Source: Mesorhizobium sp. B2-4-3 (lineage in GTDB: Bacteria; Pseudomonadota; Alphaproteobacteria; Rhizobiales; Rhizobiaceae). Taken from it: a stretch of 48,815 nt of DNA. The stretch covers positions 1 to 48,815 of the forward strand of contig NZ_VFVL01000038.1 in NCBI RefSeq assembly GCF_006442815.1. Direction: 5' to 3'. Numbering within the stretch: position 1 is the first letter of the stretch; each line of letters begins with the position of its first letter. A model generated the notes under the pieces. It did no database searches. It saw nothing but the letters and a program-made list of their open reading frames with translations, and was not told the origin of the DNA. Position numbers and translations under genes: made by a program. Below are positions 18,220-27,684 of the stretch, in pieces.

Positions 18220-18394
18220 CTTCCTTTTCCCCTTGTGGGAGAAGGTGGATCGGCGCGCTAGCGCCGAGACGGATGAGGGGTGTTCCAGCGGAGTGAGACG
18301 CTGGCAAACTTGCCGTCTTCTCCGGCATCGCCAAGCTGGAGCACCCCTCATCCGTCGCCTTCGGCGACACCTTTCCCCACAAGGGGGAAGGAAA
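18220..18394. repeat. Large palindromic repeat (same family as the in-frame element)
   Basis: A 175-bp element with arms TTCCTTTTCCCCTTGTGGGA and TCCCCACAAGGGGGAAGGA, inner GACGGATGAGGGGTG facing CACCCCTCATCCGTC. It begins shortly after the MFS stop and may act as its transcript end. The rest of the gap up to 18493 is the rlmN upstream region. Confidence 0.8.
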
Positions 18395-18493
18395 GGCCGG
18401 CGCATGACTCTGCCGCCGAGCTGTGCTATGCGCCGCGCTTCCATCTGCGGCGGATGCTGAAATCGGCCGCAAATCGCTTATATTGGCGCCACC

Positions 18494-19726
18494 ATGACCG
18501 TTTCGCTTGATCTTACCGCCGAAGGCGCTCGTGACGCATTGCGCCGCGCAACACCGGCCGAGAAGCCGTCGCTGATCGGCTTGACCCGCGCCGAGCTCGG
18601 TGAAGCTCTCATCAGTGCCGGCATTGTGCCGGAGCGCCAGGCCAAGATGCGCGCCCAGCAGCTATGGCACTGGATGTATGTTCGCGGCGTTTCCGACTTC
18701 GCGCATATGTTCAACATCTCCAAGGACCTGCGCGCCGAGCTCGACAAGCATTTCACCGTCGCGCGGCCGGAAATCGTCGAGGAGCAGATCTCTTCCGACG
18801 GCACGCGCAAATGGCTGTTCCGCTTTCCGCCGCGCGGCGCCGGCCGTCCCGTCGAGATCGAGACCGTCTACATTCCCGAGGAAGGCCGCGGCACGCTCTG
18901 CATTTCCTCGCAGGTCGGCTGCACGCTCACCTGCTCCTTCTGCCACACCGGCACGCAGAAGCTGGTGCGCAACCTCACCGCCGAGGAGATCCTGGCGCAG
19001 CTGCTCACCGCGCGCGACCGCCTCGGCGACTTCCCCGACCGCGACACGCCGGACGGCGCCATCGTGCCGGCCGAGGGCAGAAAAGTTTCCAACATCGTCA
19101 TGATGGGCATGGGCGAGCCGCTCTATAATTTCGAGGCGGTGAAGAAGGCGCTGCTGATCGCCTCCGACGGCGACGGGCTTTCCTTGTCAAAAAGACGCAT
19201 CACGCTGTCGACCTCCGGCGTGGTGCCGGAGATCGCCCGCACCGGCGAGGAGATCGGCGTCATGTTGGCGATCTCGCTGCACGCCACCAATGACGACCTG
19301 CGCGACCTGCTCGTGCCGATCAATAAGAAGTTCCCGCTGAAAGACCTGATCGCCGCCTGCAAGGCCTATCCGGGCCTTTCCAACGCCAAGCGCATTACCT
19401 TCGAATATGTGATGTTGAAGGACGTCAACGATTCCCTCGACGACGCCAAGGCGCTGATCAAGCTGCTCAGGGGCATTCCGGCCAAGATCAACCTGATCCC
19501 GTTCAACCCGTGGCCCGGCACCAACTATCAGTGCTCGGACTGGGAGACGATCGAGAAGTTCGCCGACTACATCAACAATGCCGGCTACGCCTCGCCGATC
19601 CGCACCCCGCGCGGCCGCGACATCCTCGCCGCCTGCGGCCAGCTCAAGTCGGAATCCGAGCGCATGCGCAAGGTCGACCGCTTGGCGCTCGAGGCCATGA
19701 TGATCGCGGGACACGGCGAGGCGTGA
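18494..19726 (+). CDS. rlmN: 23S rRNA (adenine-2503-C2) / tRNA methyltransferase
   Basis: A 410-residue radical SAM enzyme. The cluster motif CTLTCSFC lies near 144-151; the RlmN-specific elements QLWHWMYVRG, NIVMMGMGEPLYNF, STSGVVPEI, SLHATND, PINKKFP, and the C-terminal TPRGRDILAACGQL with the methyl-carrying cysteine are all present. It methylates A2503 of 23S rRNA and A37 of some tRNAs. The stop overlaps the GTG start of the next gene, so the two are likely translated together. Confidence 0.97.
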   Translation: MTVSLDLTAEGARDALRRATPAEKPSLIGLTRAELGEALISAGIVPERQAKMRAQQLWHWMYVRGVSDFAHMFNISKDLRAELDKHFTVARPEIVEEQISSDGTRKWLFRFPPRGAGRPVEIETVYIPEEGRGTLCISSQVGCTLTCSFCHTGTQKLVRNLTAEEILAQLLTARDRLGDFPDRDTPDGAIVPAEGRKVSNIVMMGMGEPLYNFEAVKKALLIASDGDGLSLSKRRITLSTSGVVPEIARTGEEIGVMLAISLHATNDDLRDLLVPINKKFPLKDLIAACKAYPGLSNAKRITFEYVMLKDVNDSLDDAKALIKLLRGIPAKINLIPFNPWPGTNYQCSDWETIEKFADYINNAGYASPIRTPRGRDILAACGQLKSESERMRKVDRLALEAMMIAGHGEA

Positions 19727-20190
19727 GGCGCATCGTCGCCTACCTCATTCGCTTCGCCGCCATCCTGGTCGGCTATATCGTCGCCTCGCTGGCGGCGAGC
19801 GCCTTCCTCAACATTCTGGTCCTGGCGCATCTGGGCTACACGCCGGCCGATCCGCAGCCGACGGCCACCGCCTCGCTCTATTTCTCGGTGCCTTTCGTGG
19901 CGCTGTTCGTCGCCTATTTCGCCTTCATGCCTGCGGCTGTCGTCATTTTGATCGCCGAGCTGCTCGGCCGCCGCGACTGGCTGTTCTACGCGCTCGGCGG
20001 CGCCGTCATCGCCCTCGTCTTCCTCGGCTTCGTGCACAATGTGGGCGATGCCAATTTCGATGTCACCGAAACCAACGCCAGGCTGGCCGTGATCGGCTCC
20101 GGCATGGTCGGCGGCATCTTCTACTGGCTCTCCGCCGGTCGCTGGGCCGGAAGCTGGCGCCGCGCGCCGTTGCCAGACCTGGAGCCGTGA
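19723..20190 (+). CDS. Small integral membrane protein coupled to rlmN
   Basis: A 155-residue protein with four predicted membrane helices (RFAAILVGYIVASLAASAFL, FSVPFVALFVAYFAFM, LFYALGGAVIALVFLGF, and AVIGSGMVGGIFYWLSAG). I do not recognise a named domain; similar short membrane proteins follow rlmN in rhizobia, from memory. Start GTG 19723 overlaps the rlmN stop in the arrangement GTGA; no ATG is available. The protein converges on the LysE-type gene with 3 bp between stops. Confidence 0.75.
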   Translation: MRRIVAYLIRFAAILVGYIVASLAASAFLNILVLAHLGYTPADPQPTATASLYFSVPFVALFVAYFAFMPAAVVILIAELLGRRDWLFYALGGAVIALVFLGFVHNVGDANFDVTETNARLAVIGSGMVGGIFYWLSAGRWAGSWRRAPLPDLEP

Positions 20191-20193
20191 ACC

Positions 20194-20835
20194 CTACTTC
20201 GCCTGCGCCGTCAGGATCTTGAGCGCGAAGGCCGAGAACACGCCGGCAAACAGATAATCGACCACGCGTGTGACGCGCGGGCTGGCCTTCATCGCCGCCG
20301 AGAACTTTTCCGCCGCCAGCACCATCGGCACCGTCACCGGGGTCGACAGCACGACGAACATCACGCCGAGGAAGAACAGCTTTCCGGACGCGTTCGGATC
20401 GTGCGCGGAGACGAATTGCGGCAGGAAGGTCATGAAGAACAGGATGATCTTGGGGTTGAGCAGGTTGACGCCGAGCCCGGCCGCCCAGCTGCGGAACAGC
20501 GAGACCTGCGGTCCCGTCCTCTTTTCCGGCGAGAAGGCCGAGCCTTTCGTCACCGCTTGAAAAGCCAGGAACACCAGATAGCCGGCGCCAAAAATCTTCA
20601 GGATGAAGAAGGCCATCGGCGAGGCGACGATCAGCGCCGAGATGCCGACCACCACCAGCGTGGTGTGGATCAGCGTGCCGCAGAGCGCGCCGGCCATGGA
20701 GGCGAAGCCGGTGGCGCGGCCCTGGCTCAGCGTGCGCGACACGAACAGCGTCATGTCCGGCCCCGGCGTGATCGCCAGGATGACGGTGGCGATGGCGAAC
20801 TGGATCAGCGTCGAAGTGTCGGGGATGAAGGACAT
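20194..20835 (-). CDS. LysE/RhtB family amino-acid exporter
   Basis: A 213-residue inner-membrane exporter with the LysE hallmark ILAITPGPDMTLFVSRTLSQGRATGF in helix 1, GAGYLVFLAFQAVT, and the NLLNPKIILFFMTFLPQFV segment. Six hydrophobic segments. These proteins export amino acids or their analogues; substrate unknown. No LysR-type regulator is adjacent. Confidence 0.92.
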   Translation of the reverse strand: MSFIPDTSTLIQFAIATVILAITPGPDMTLFVSRTLSQGRATGFASMAGALCGTLIHTTLVVVGISALIVASPMAFFILKIFGAGYLVFLAFQAVTKGSAFSPEKRTGPQVSLFRSWAAGLGVNLLNPKIILFFMTFLPQFVSAHDPNASGKLFFLGVMFVVLSTPVTVPMVLAAEKFSAAMKASPRVTRVVDYLFAGVFSAFALKILTAQAK

Positions 20836-21016
20836 GGGTCGCCTCGGGGGTGGATCGCGAGCCCTATAACGCGGCTATTTTGGCGACGCCAGCATCTGCC
20901 CAGGCAAGCATCTGGCCCAGCCTGTGCCATCGGCAGGCATCCGTTCGTCTCTTGCGCCGCCCTGAAAGGCCGTGATACCTCGCCCCGCGAAGCTCTTTTC
21001 CCGCGGAACCACCAAA

Positions 21017-22237
<1,221 letters not shown>

Positions 22238-22286
22238 AGCTGCTTCCCCGCAAGGGCAGAGGGTGCTGTCCCGCCAACCTGTCCTT

Positions 22287-22350
22287 CGTCATTCTAGGGC
22301 GGAGCAAGGAGCGAAGCGACGCGCGCAGACCCTAGAATCCATTCCGTGAC
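22287..22350. repeat. Family-A repeat, left half
   Basis: CGTCATTCTAGGGCGGAGCA through ACCCTAGAATCCATTCCGTG. The matching right half lies 230 bp away at 22583-22647, on the far side of a GIY-YIG gene fragment. Confidence 0.8.
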
Positions 22351-22519
22351 GGTTGAGAACCGCCACGGTGCAGAACGTTTCACCAGCCAATCCCGCGAAA
22401 GTGAAGCTGGAGCCTCGGCCGGACTTATGCTCGGGCGTCCGACGAGCAAGGGCGTTGGTGACGCCGACATAGGTCGTGCCGCCTTCCTTGCTTGCTGTCA
22501 CGTAGACATAGCCTGTCAT
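22289..22519 (-). pseudogene. GIY-YIG nuclease fragment fused to repeat sequence
   Basis: The first 40 codons (from ATG 22519) read GYVYVTASKEGGTTYVGVTN then LARRTPEHKSGRGSSFT, the start of a UPF0213/GIY-YIG nuclease with its GYVY and YVGVTN signature and the catalytic arginine region. After that the frame enters family-A repeat sequence and stops. Full-length relatives have about 90-100 residues, so the C-terminal half, including the catalytic glutamate, is gone. Decayed gene; expression unlikely to matter. Confidence 0.7.
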
Positions 22520-22582
22520 CGATTGATGTTAGCTGGCCTTGTTGCAGGTGACCATTCTGGACCGCTGCATCTTACGGTCAAT

Positions 22583-22647
22583 GTCACGGCATGGATTCTA
22601 GGGTCTGCGCGCGTCGCTTCGCTCCTTGCTCCGCCCTAGAATGACGA
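22583..22647. repeat. Family-A repeat, right half
   Basis: GTCACGGCATGGATTCTAGG through CCGCCCTAGAATGACG, the reverse complement of the left half at 22287-22350. Confidence 0.8.
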
Positions 22648-22675
22648 AGGATAGGTCGCCGTTTCACGCGCAAGG

Positions 22676-22762
22676 ACCCCCTCCGTCGCTTCTGGCGACA
22701 TCTCCGCCGAGGCACCCGAGAGGGGAGATACCTGCTTCCCGGCTTTCGCCAATCTCCAAGTC
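22676..22762. repeat. Partial copy of the C-type palindromic repeat
   Basis: ACCCCCTCCGTC, GGCGACATCTCCGCC, GAGAGGGGAGATA and TTTCGCCAATCTCCAA follow the pattern of the element at 38174-38326, but the right arm is missing. It ends at the transglycosylase terminator. Confidence 0.6.
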
Positions 22763-22765
22763 CAA

Positions 22766-22793
22766 CAAAAAAGCCCGGCGCATGGCCGGGCTG
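22766..22793 (-). terminator. Intrinsic terminator of the lytic transglycosylase gene
   Basis: AGCCCGGC (22772-22779) pairs with GCCGGGCT (22785-22792); on the minus strand the stem is followed by TTTTTTG. It lies 25 bp past the gene's stop. Confidence 0.9.
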
Positions 22794-22817
22794 TTCTGCT
22801 CAACAGAGATTCAAAGA

Positions 22818-23621
22818 TCAATCCGCGTCGATCGCCTCGCCGATGCGGGCAATGGCCTGCTGATAGACGCTTGCCGAATTCCAGCCGGCGATGGCGCCCA
22901 TATTGGCCTCGTAGCTTGCGCCGGCATGCCAGCCATGGCCCTTGAGGTAGTTGGCGGTGGAAGCGAGCGCTGTATTCCTGTCGCGCAGGTTTCTGCTGCC
23001 GACGCCGTATTTCATGACGTTTCCGGGCAGGAACTGAGTGTGTCCGATCTCGCCATGCATGGCGCCGACGGACGAGGCGCTCAATGCCCCGCTATCGACA
23101 AGCTTCAGCGCGGCGATGGCGTGCGGCGCGAAATAGTCCGGGCGGCGGCAGTCATAGGCGAGCGTCAGGATGGCCGACACCGTGTTCTGGTTGCCCATCG
23201 AGGCGCCGAAGCCGGTCTCCATGCCCCAGATGGCGAGCAGCACGCCCGGCGGTACGCCATAGGTCCGCTCGATATTGGCGAACATCGCCGCGTTCGCCTT
23301 CTTCAGCGCACGGCCTCTCGAGATGATGGCGGAAGCGCCGCGGCGCTTCATGAAGGCCTCCACCGAGCCGCTGAAAGCCTTGTGGATGGCGCGATCGGCC
23401 GAAATCGTCCTTGTCGCGTAGGTCGCCCCGGCCAGCGCCGAAAGGCCCCTTTGGCCGACGCCGTTGGCCTTGGCCTCGGCGGCAAAGTCCTGCTTCCAGG
23501 CGTCGAAGCCGGCGCCGTTCTTGCCGCAGCTGGCCGCGGCTTCAGCCCCTGTCGCCAGCCCAAGCACCGCCACCACCGCCGCGGCGGCTACGAAAATCCG
23601 TCCTTTGGCAAAAAATGCCAT
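22818..23621 (-). CDS. Lytic murein transglycosylase, MltB/SLT-2 type
   Basis: A 267-residue exported enzyme that cleaves peptidoglycan glycan strands to 1,6-anhydromuropeptides. After the signal peptide (VAAAAVVAVLGLATGAEA) comes FDAWKQDFAAEAKANGV, typical of the MltB branch, the catalytic Glu in LLAIWGMETGFGASMG, the GEIGHTQFLPGNVMKYG motif and the ANYLKGHGW end motif. No C-terminal peptidoglycan-binding domain is present, so it is a short form. ATG 23621 precedes the signal peptide. Confidence 0.93.
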   Translation of the reverse strand: MAFFAKGRIFVAAAAVVAVLGLATGAEAAASCGKNGAGFDAWKQDFAAEAKANGVGQRGLSALAGATYATRTISADRAIHKAFSGSVEAFMKRRGASAIISRGRALKKANAAMFANIERTYGVPPGVLLAIWGMETGFGASMGNQNTVSAILTLAYDCRRPDYFAPHAIAALKLVDSGALSASSVGAMHGEIGHTQFLPGNVMKYGVGSRNLRDRNTALASTANYLKGHGWHAGASYEANMGAIAGWNSASVYQQAIARIGEAIDAD

Positions 23622-23777
23622 TATCCTTCTCCTGGTTGCCTTGAATCACGTCCCGGTTGCGAATTTGCCAGCGAAACGCCCGGTTGTCACCGCCCTCGCG
23701 GGGGACGTGACATCCGACACTGGCGAAAGAAGGGCAATTTGCCTACGATCAGCCATCAGGTGTGGCGGGCTTGCCTC

Positions 23778-23952
23778 ATGAAAGACGTTGATGTCGTAGG
23801 CATTGGCGCCGGCTCGGCAGGGCTTGCCGCGGCGAAAGCGCTTCGAGCGGCCGGACTTTCCTTCCATCTTCTCGAGGCAATGGACCGATCGGCGGCCGCG
23901 CCTGGACTAGCGACCGAGGCTTCCGCCTCTTCCGCATGTTGGAAACAAGATG
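23778..23952 (+). pseudogene. Flavin amine oxidase N-terminal remnant with frameshift
   Basis: From ATG 23778 the frame reads MKDVDVVGIGAGSAGLAAAK then LRAAGLSFHLLEA, a Rossmann FAD-binding start with the GxGxxG motif. Near 23887 one base appears lost: the next frame continues IGGRAWTSDRGFRLFR, the RIGGR-x-W motif of flavin monoamine oxidases. That frame stops in ATGA, the same bases as the start of the metallopeptidase gene. The remaining 350-odd residues are absent. The bases from 23622 to 23777 are the transglycosylase promoter region. Confidence 0.65.
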
Positions 23953-25047
23953 AAGCTGTTCGACTGTCCAAACTGCGGCCACCGCCTTTATTTCGAGAAC
24001 GCCCGGTGTCTGAACTGTTCCAGCCTGGTGCTCTACGACCCGTATGAAGCACGCTTCCTGCTGGCGGGTGCGAGCGGCGTTGCCGCATGCGGCAATGCCG
24101 ACGAGTGCGCCTGCAACTGGCGCGCCGAGCCGGATCACGCCTTCTGCCATGCCTGCACGCTCAACCAGCTGATCCCGGACCTGTCGGTCGACGGCAACCG
24201 CCAGCGCTGGATCCGCGTCGAAGCAGCGAAGAAACGCGCCATCTATTCACTGCTTGCCTTTGGCCTGCCGGTGGTGCCCAAGACCGGCCCGGGCGACGAG
24301 ATTGGGCTTGCCTTCGACTTCCTCGCCGATCCGATCGGCGCCGGTCCGGGCGGAGAGCGCATCCTGACCGGCCATGACAACGGCCTGATCACGCTCAACG
24401 TTGCCGAAGCCGATTCCGCCGAGCGCGAGCGACGACGCGTCGAAATGGGCGAGAATTACCGCACCCTGCTCGGCCATTTCCGCCACGAGCTCGGCCACTA
24501 TTATTGGGACCGGCTGATCCGTGACGATCCCGCGCGACTTTCGGCCTTTCGCTCGCTCTTCGGCGACGAGCAGGCCGATTACGAACAGGCCCTGAAAGCT
24601 TACTACGCCAATGGCGCTCCACCGGACTGGCAGCAGCGCCACATCTCGGCCTATGCCACATCCCATCCCTGGGAAGACTGGGCCGAGACCTGGGCGCACC
24701 ATCTCCACATCACCGACACGCTGGAGATGGTTCACGCGCTGAATTTTCCGCTTGGCCGGCTGGAGACCGTGGATGCCGACGCCATCCCGCGTGGCGACAC
24801 CGGCGGCCACCTGCAGCCTGCGCCTGCCGATCCCGATCGGACGCCGGAGCCATTCGAAAAGATCCTCGCCCGCTGGCTGGTGCTGTCGGAGGCCTCCAAC
24901 TCGATCAACCGCTGCATGGGCCTGCCGGATCTGTACCCATTCGTCATTTCCGGGATAACGGCGCAAAAACTGACTTTCGTTCACGCGCTTTTGACCGGCT
25001 CGCCGAAAATAGATGGAACAATTCGTGAGCAGGCACCGGCATTTTAG
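23950..25047 (+). CDS. Zinc-ribbon putative zinc metallopeptidase
   Basis: A 365-residue soluble protein. The N-terminus is a zinc ribbon (C6, C9 and C20, C23) followed by a second Cys cluster between 47 and 69. The central HELGH (179-183) is an HExxH zinc-peptidase motif, with the downstream SHPWEDWAETWAHHLHI likely giving the third ligand. This is the domain plan of the family annotated as putative zinc-binding metallopeptidase; substrate unknown. The start codon overlaps the stop of the flavin oxidase remnant. Only GGA in TTGGAAAC resembles a ribosome site. Confidence 0.85.
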   Translation: MKLFDCPNCGHRLYFENARCLNCSSLVLYDPYEARFLLAGASGVAACGNADECACNWRAEPDHAFCHACTLNQLIPDLSVDGNRQRWIRVEAAKKRAIYSLLAFGLPVVPKTGPGDEIGLAFDFLADPIGAGPGGERILTGHDNGLITLNVAEADSAERERRRVEMGENYRTLLGHFRHELGHYYWDRLIRDDPARLSAFRSLFGDEQADYEQALKAYYANGAPPDWQQRHISAYATSHPWEDWAETWAHHLHITDTLEMVHALNFPLGRLETVDADAIPRGDTGGHLQPAPADPDRTPEPFEKILARWLVLSEASNSINRCMGLPDLYPFVISGITAQKLTFVHALLTGSPKIDGTIREQAPAF

Positions 25048-25112
25048 CCGGAACGCATAAGGCCTGGTTTCGTTTCCGACCGCGAGGGAGCGTTGAAAAA
25101 CGGAGTGAAACC

Positions 25113-25718
25113 ATGAAACGCGTACTGTTTCCGGCGCTTGCCGGCGCGCTGCTCGCCATGTCGGGCACGGCCTTGGCCGACACTGCCGTCTCGGCGGTGG
25201 CCGATCTCAATGTGCGCGCCGGCCCCGGCCCGCAATATCCCGTCATTGGCGTGCTGGCCGCCGGTCAGTCGGCCACGCTCACCGGCTGCATCGAAAACAG
25301 CAAATGGTGCACGATCGCCGAAGCGGGCGGCAATGGCTGGGTCTATTCCGACTATGTGACGGGCGATTTCGGCGGCAGCCGCGTCGTGCTGACCCGCCGG
25401 CCGGCCGATGCCGGCATCGCCGTCGTGGCGCCGCCGACCGACGATGTCTACACCACGGACAGCTACACCGGCGCCATCGTTCCCAGCGACGACGCCATCG
25501 AGTCGATCGGCAGACCGCCTGCCGAGGTCGGCACCTATGTCGCCACGCACCGGGTCGATCCGGTCTATCTCGACGGCGAGGTGGTGACCGGCGCCACGCT
25601 GCCCGACACGGTCGAGCTGCGCGAAATCCCCGACTACCGGTATCGCTATGTCTATGTGAACAACCAGCCGGCGCTGGTCGATCCGGGCACGCGGCGCATC
25701 GTCTACGTGATGCGCTGA
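25113..25718 (+). CDS. Exported SH3b and DUF1236 protein
   Basis: A 201-residue periplasmic protein: signal peptide (LFPALAGALLAMSGTALA), bacterial SH3 domain at about 25-85 (AVADLNVRAGPGPQYPVIG, KWCTIAEAGGNGWVYSDYV), a spacer, then the C-terminal DUF1236 motif VELREIPDYRYRYVYVNNQP and VDPGTRRIVYVMR. SH3b suggests binding to cell-wall peptide; DUF1236 is a rhizobial family of unknown function. It follows the metallopeptidase by 65 bp on the same strand and may share its transcript. Confidence 0.88.
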   Translation: MKRVLFPALAGALLAMSGTALADTAVSAVADLNVRAGPGPQYPVIGVLAAGQSATLTGCIENSKWCTIAEAGGNGWVYSDYVTGDFGGSRVVLTRRPADAGIAVVAPPTDDVYTTDSYTGAIVPSDDAIESIGRPPAEVGTYVATHRVDPVYLDGEVVTGATLPDTVELREIPDYRYRYVYVNNQPALVDPGTRRIVYVMR

Positions 25719-25787
25719 TCGAGCCGGATCGCTGTCAGACGAGCGGCCGCCGGCGATGGCGGCCGTTTCTGCTCCGCTGATCGAAAC

Positions 25788-26093
25788 TCAAGCCGCTTGC
25801 ATCTGTTCAATCGAGGCGATTTCGGCCTTCTTTGCCTCGCCTTCCACGGCAAGGTCGTAACTGGCCTGCATGTTCATCCAGAACCGTGGTGTGGTGCCGA
25901 AGAACTTGGCAAGGCGGAGCGCTGTATCTGGTGTTACGGGCGTGGTTTCGCCCACGAGACGCTCGATACGCGTGCGGGGAACATGCAGCTTCTTGGCAAG
26001 CGTATATGGTTTCAGTCCAAGCGGGACAAGATACTCCTCGCGAAGGATTTCACCCGGATGGATCGGCGGGAAGATGCTGGCAGCCATCTTCAT
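25788..26093 (-). CDS. higA: HigA-type antitoxin (XRE/HTH)
   Basis: A 101-residue antitoxin with the HigA/VapA signature FPPIHPGEILREEYLVPLGL, the helix-turn-helix YTLAKKLHVPRTRIERLVGE, and ALRLAKFFGTTPRFWMNMQASYDL. It neutralises the HigB toxin and represses the operon. The frame extends upstream to 26168, but ATG 26093 (after GGAAATGAAG-like sequence) gives the family start. It follows higB by 26 bp in the toxin-first order usual for higBA. Confidence 0.93.
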   Translation of the reverse strand: MKMAASIFPPIHPGEILREEYLVPLGLKPYTLAKKLHVPRTRIERLVGETTPVTPDTALRLAKFFGTTPRFWMNMQASYDLAVEGEAKKAEIASIEQMQAA

Positions 26094-26119
26094 TTCCTTT
26101 CTGGTTGCGGGCGCAAGCC

Positions 26120-26401
26120 CTAATGGTAATCGGCGATCTCTACATCTTCGGCGCCACCGTCCACCCATCGGAAGCAGATTCTGAATTGGTCGTTGATGCG
26201 AATAGAGTGCTGTCCGGCACGATCGCCCTTCAGCGCCTCCAACCGGTTACCGGGCGGCGTCCTCAGGTCGATGAGCTCGTCAGCGTTGTCCAACATGAAC
26301 AGCTTGCGTTGAGCCACGCGAACGAGATCCGCGGGAAAGCCCTTCGGAGATCGTCCCTGCGAAACCGACTCCGTTGTTTTGTTCTGGAACGAGCGTATCA
26401 A
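26120..26401 (-). CDS. higB: HigB-type toxin (RelE superfamily)
   Basis: A 93-residue ribosome-dependent mRNA interferase of the HigB group: IRSFQNKTTES, FPADLVRVAQRKLFMLDNA, PPGNRLEALKGDRAGQHSI and RINDQFRICFRWVDGGAEDV, with the C-terminal VEIADYH. TTG 26401 is chosen because it matches the family start (M-IRSF), is preceded by GAAGG at good spacing and lies downstream of the operator. An in-frame ATG at 26425 would place the start codon inside an operator arm and add eight residues. Confidence 0.9.
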   Translation of the reverse strand: MIRSFQNKTTESVSQGRSPKGFPADLVRVAQRKLFMLDNADELIDLRTPPGNRLEALKGDRAGQHSIRINDQFRICFRWVDGGAEDVEIADYH

Positions 26402-26415
26402 CGGTGCCTTCGCAT

Positions 26416-26476
26416 ATCGTATCATAATGCGATACGCAGCAATTGTCGATAAGGACGTATCGCCCTATGATACGAT
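26416..26476. promoter_or_regulatory. higBA operator: inverted repeats
   Basis: ATCGTATCAT (26416-26425) and ATGATACGAT (26467-26476) are perfect inverted copies 41 bp apart; two shorter arms between them (GCGATACG at 26430 and CGTATCGC at 26456) form a second nested pair. This is the expected pattern for HigA dimer binding over the promoter. Confidence 0.75.
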
Positions 26477-26575
26477 TTCTAAACCGATCTCCCCGCGAGT
26501 TCCGGGAAGACGATTGCGTGGAAAACGCCGATCCCATAGATCATGCGACCTGTAAGCCTTCGGCAGGGGAGCCGC

Positions 26576-27526
26576 GTGACGATCGAAAATGCCGCCTTCG
26601 AGCGCTATCGCCGCTCGCCGAACGAAAAGACCAATTTGCTGCGGCTGTTCTTCGGCACGGCGATCGTCATCGCCTTGTGGATGGCGATGACGGCTCTGGT
26701 GCTGTTTGCCGGCACCTATGCCTACATCGTCTGGCGTCTCCCCGGCCCCTCGACCGGGCGCTACATGCAGGACTTCCTGGCATCGCCCACCGGCATCCTG
26801 AGCGCCCTGACCTCGTTTGCCGGCATCTGGATCGGCCTGTGGGTGGCAATGCGCTTCGTGCATGGCGAGCCGCTGTCGGCCCTGTTCGGCGTCGGCCGCC
26901 GCGTCGCGGGCGGGGATTTCCTCAAGGGCCTGGTCGCGGTGCTGATCACCTCGCTCTTTTCCGAGGTCCTGCTCTATTGGCTGCAGCCGGAGATCGCGCG
27001 CGGACCGATCGCCTTTTCGTCCTGGCTGCTCTTCCTGGTGCCGATCGTGCTGCTCGCCTTCCTGCAGACCTCGTCGGAGGAGATGCTGTTTCGCGGCTAT
27101 CTGCTGCGCGGCCTCGCCTATCGCTTCAAGAGCCCGCTGATCTGGGCGCTGTTGCCCGGGCTGCTGTTCACGTCGCTGCACTGGAATTCGGCCTCGACGC
27201 TTGCCATCAATGCCTGCGTCCTGGTCTCGATCGGCGCCTTTGCCCTGCTGCTCACGCTCCTGGTCTATGTCACTGGCAATCTCGGCGCCGGTCTCGGCGC
27301 CCATCTCGGCAACAACCTGACCGGTTTCCTGCTGATCTCGCACCAGGAAGGCTACAATGGCTTTGCCCTGCTCAACGCCAAGCCGCTCGAAGGCCCCGGC
27401 TGGACCAGTTGGGACGCCGTGCTGATCGCGGCGATCGGCATCGTCAGCACGCTTCTGACGATGTTGCTGCTGTTGCACCGGCGCTCGCCGCTGCGGGTCG
27501 GGGTGACCCAGCAAAGTCCCCTGTGA
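26576..27526 (+). CDS. CPBP-family intramembrane metalloprotease
   Basis: A 316-residue membrane protein (8 or so helices) of the CPBP/Abi group. The catalytic EExxxR motif is in SSEEMLFRGYLLRG, followed by the FxxxH-type segment LLFTSLHWNS and the late GNNLTG. Bacterial members process peptides or prenylated substrates; its role here is unknown. GTG 26576 is preferred because AGGGGAG lies 6 bp upstream; an in-frame ATG at 26543 has no ribosome site. It is divergent from higBA. Confidence 0.85.
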   Translation: MTIENAAFERYRRSPNEKTNLLRLFFGTAIVIALWMAMTALVLFAGTYAYIVWRLPGPSTGRYMQDFLASPTGILSALTSFAGIWIGLWVAMRFVHGEPLSALFGVGRRVAGGDFLKGLVAVLITSLFSEVLLYWLQPEIARGPIAFSSWLLFLVPIVLLAFLQTSSEEMLFRGYLLRGLAYRFKSPLIWALLPGLLFTSLHWNSASTLAINACVLVSIGAFALLLTLLVYVTGNLGAGLGAHLGNNLTGFLLISHQEGYNGFALLNAKPLEGPGWTSWDAVLIAAIGIVSTLLTMLLLLHRRSPLRVGVTQQSPL

Positions 27527-27684
27527 GGCGCCCCAAATGGCGGCGTTTTGGCCCGAGCCTTGACTCCGCGGCCGATTTCCTGTCTAGAGCCGCTGAATTC
27601 CGCGACGAGTCTTCTTTCGCGAAAGCCGACCAGGACGCCGAAGCCTCTTTGAGGCGGGTGCTGTAAAGAGATCCTGGAGGCCAA

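Noticed and set aside
16145..18472. Open minus-strand frame of 775 codons
   Set aside because: Only its last 99 codons (the Met-rich protein) are real; the rest is antisense to the MFS exporter.
22626..24047. Open plus-strand frame of 473 codons
   Set aside because: Mostly antisense to the transglycosylase; only the last part, from 23778, carries the flavin oxidase remnant.
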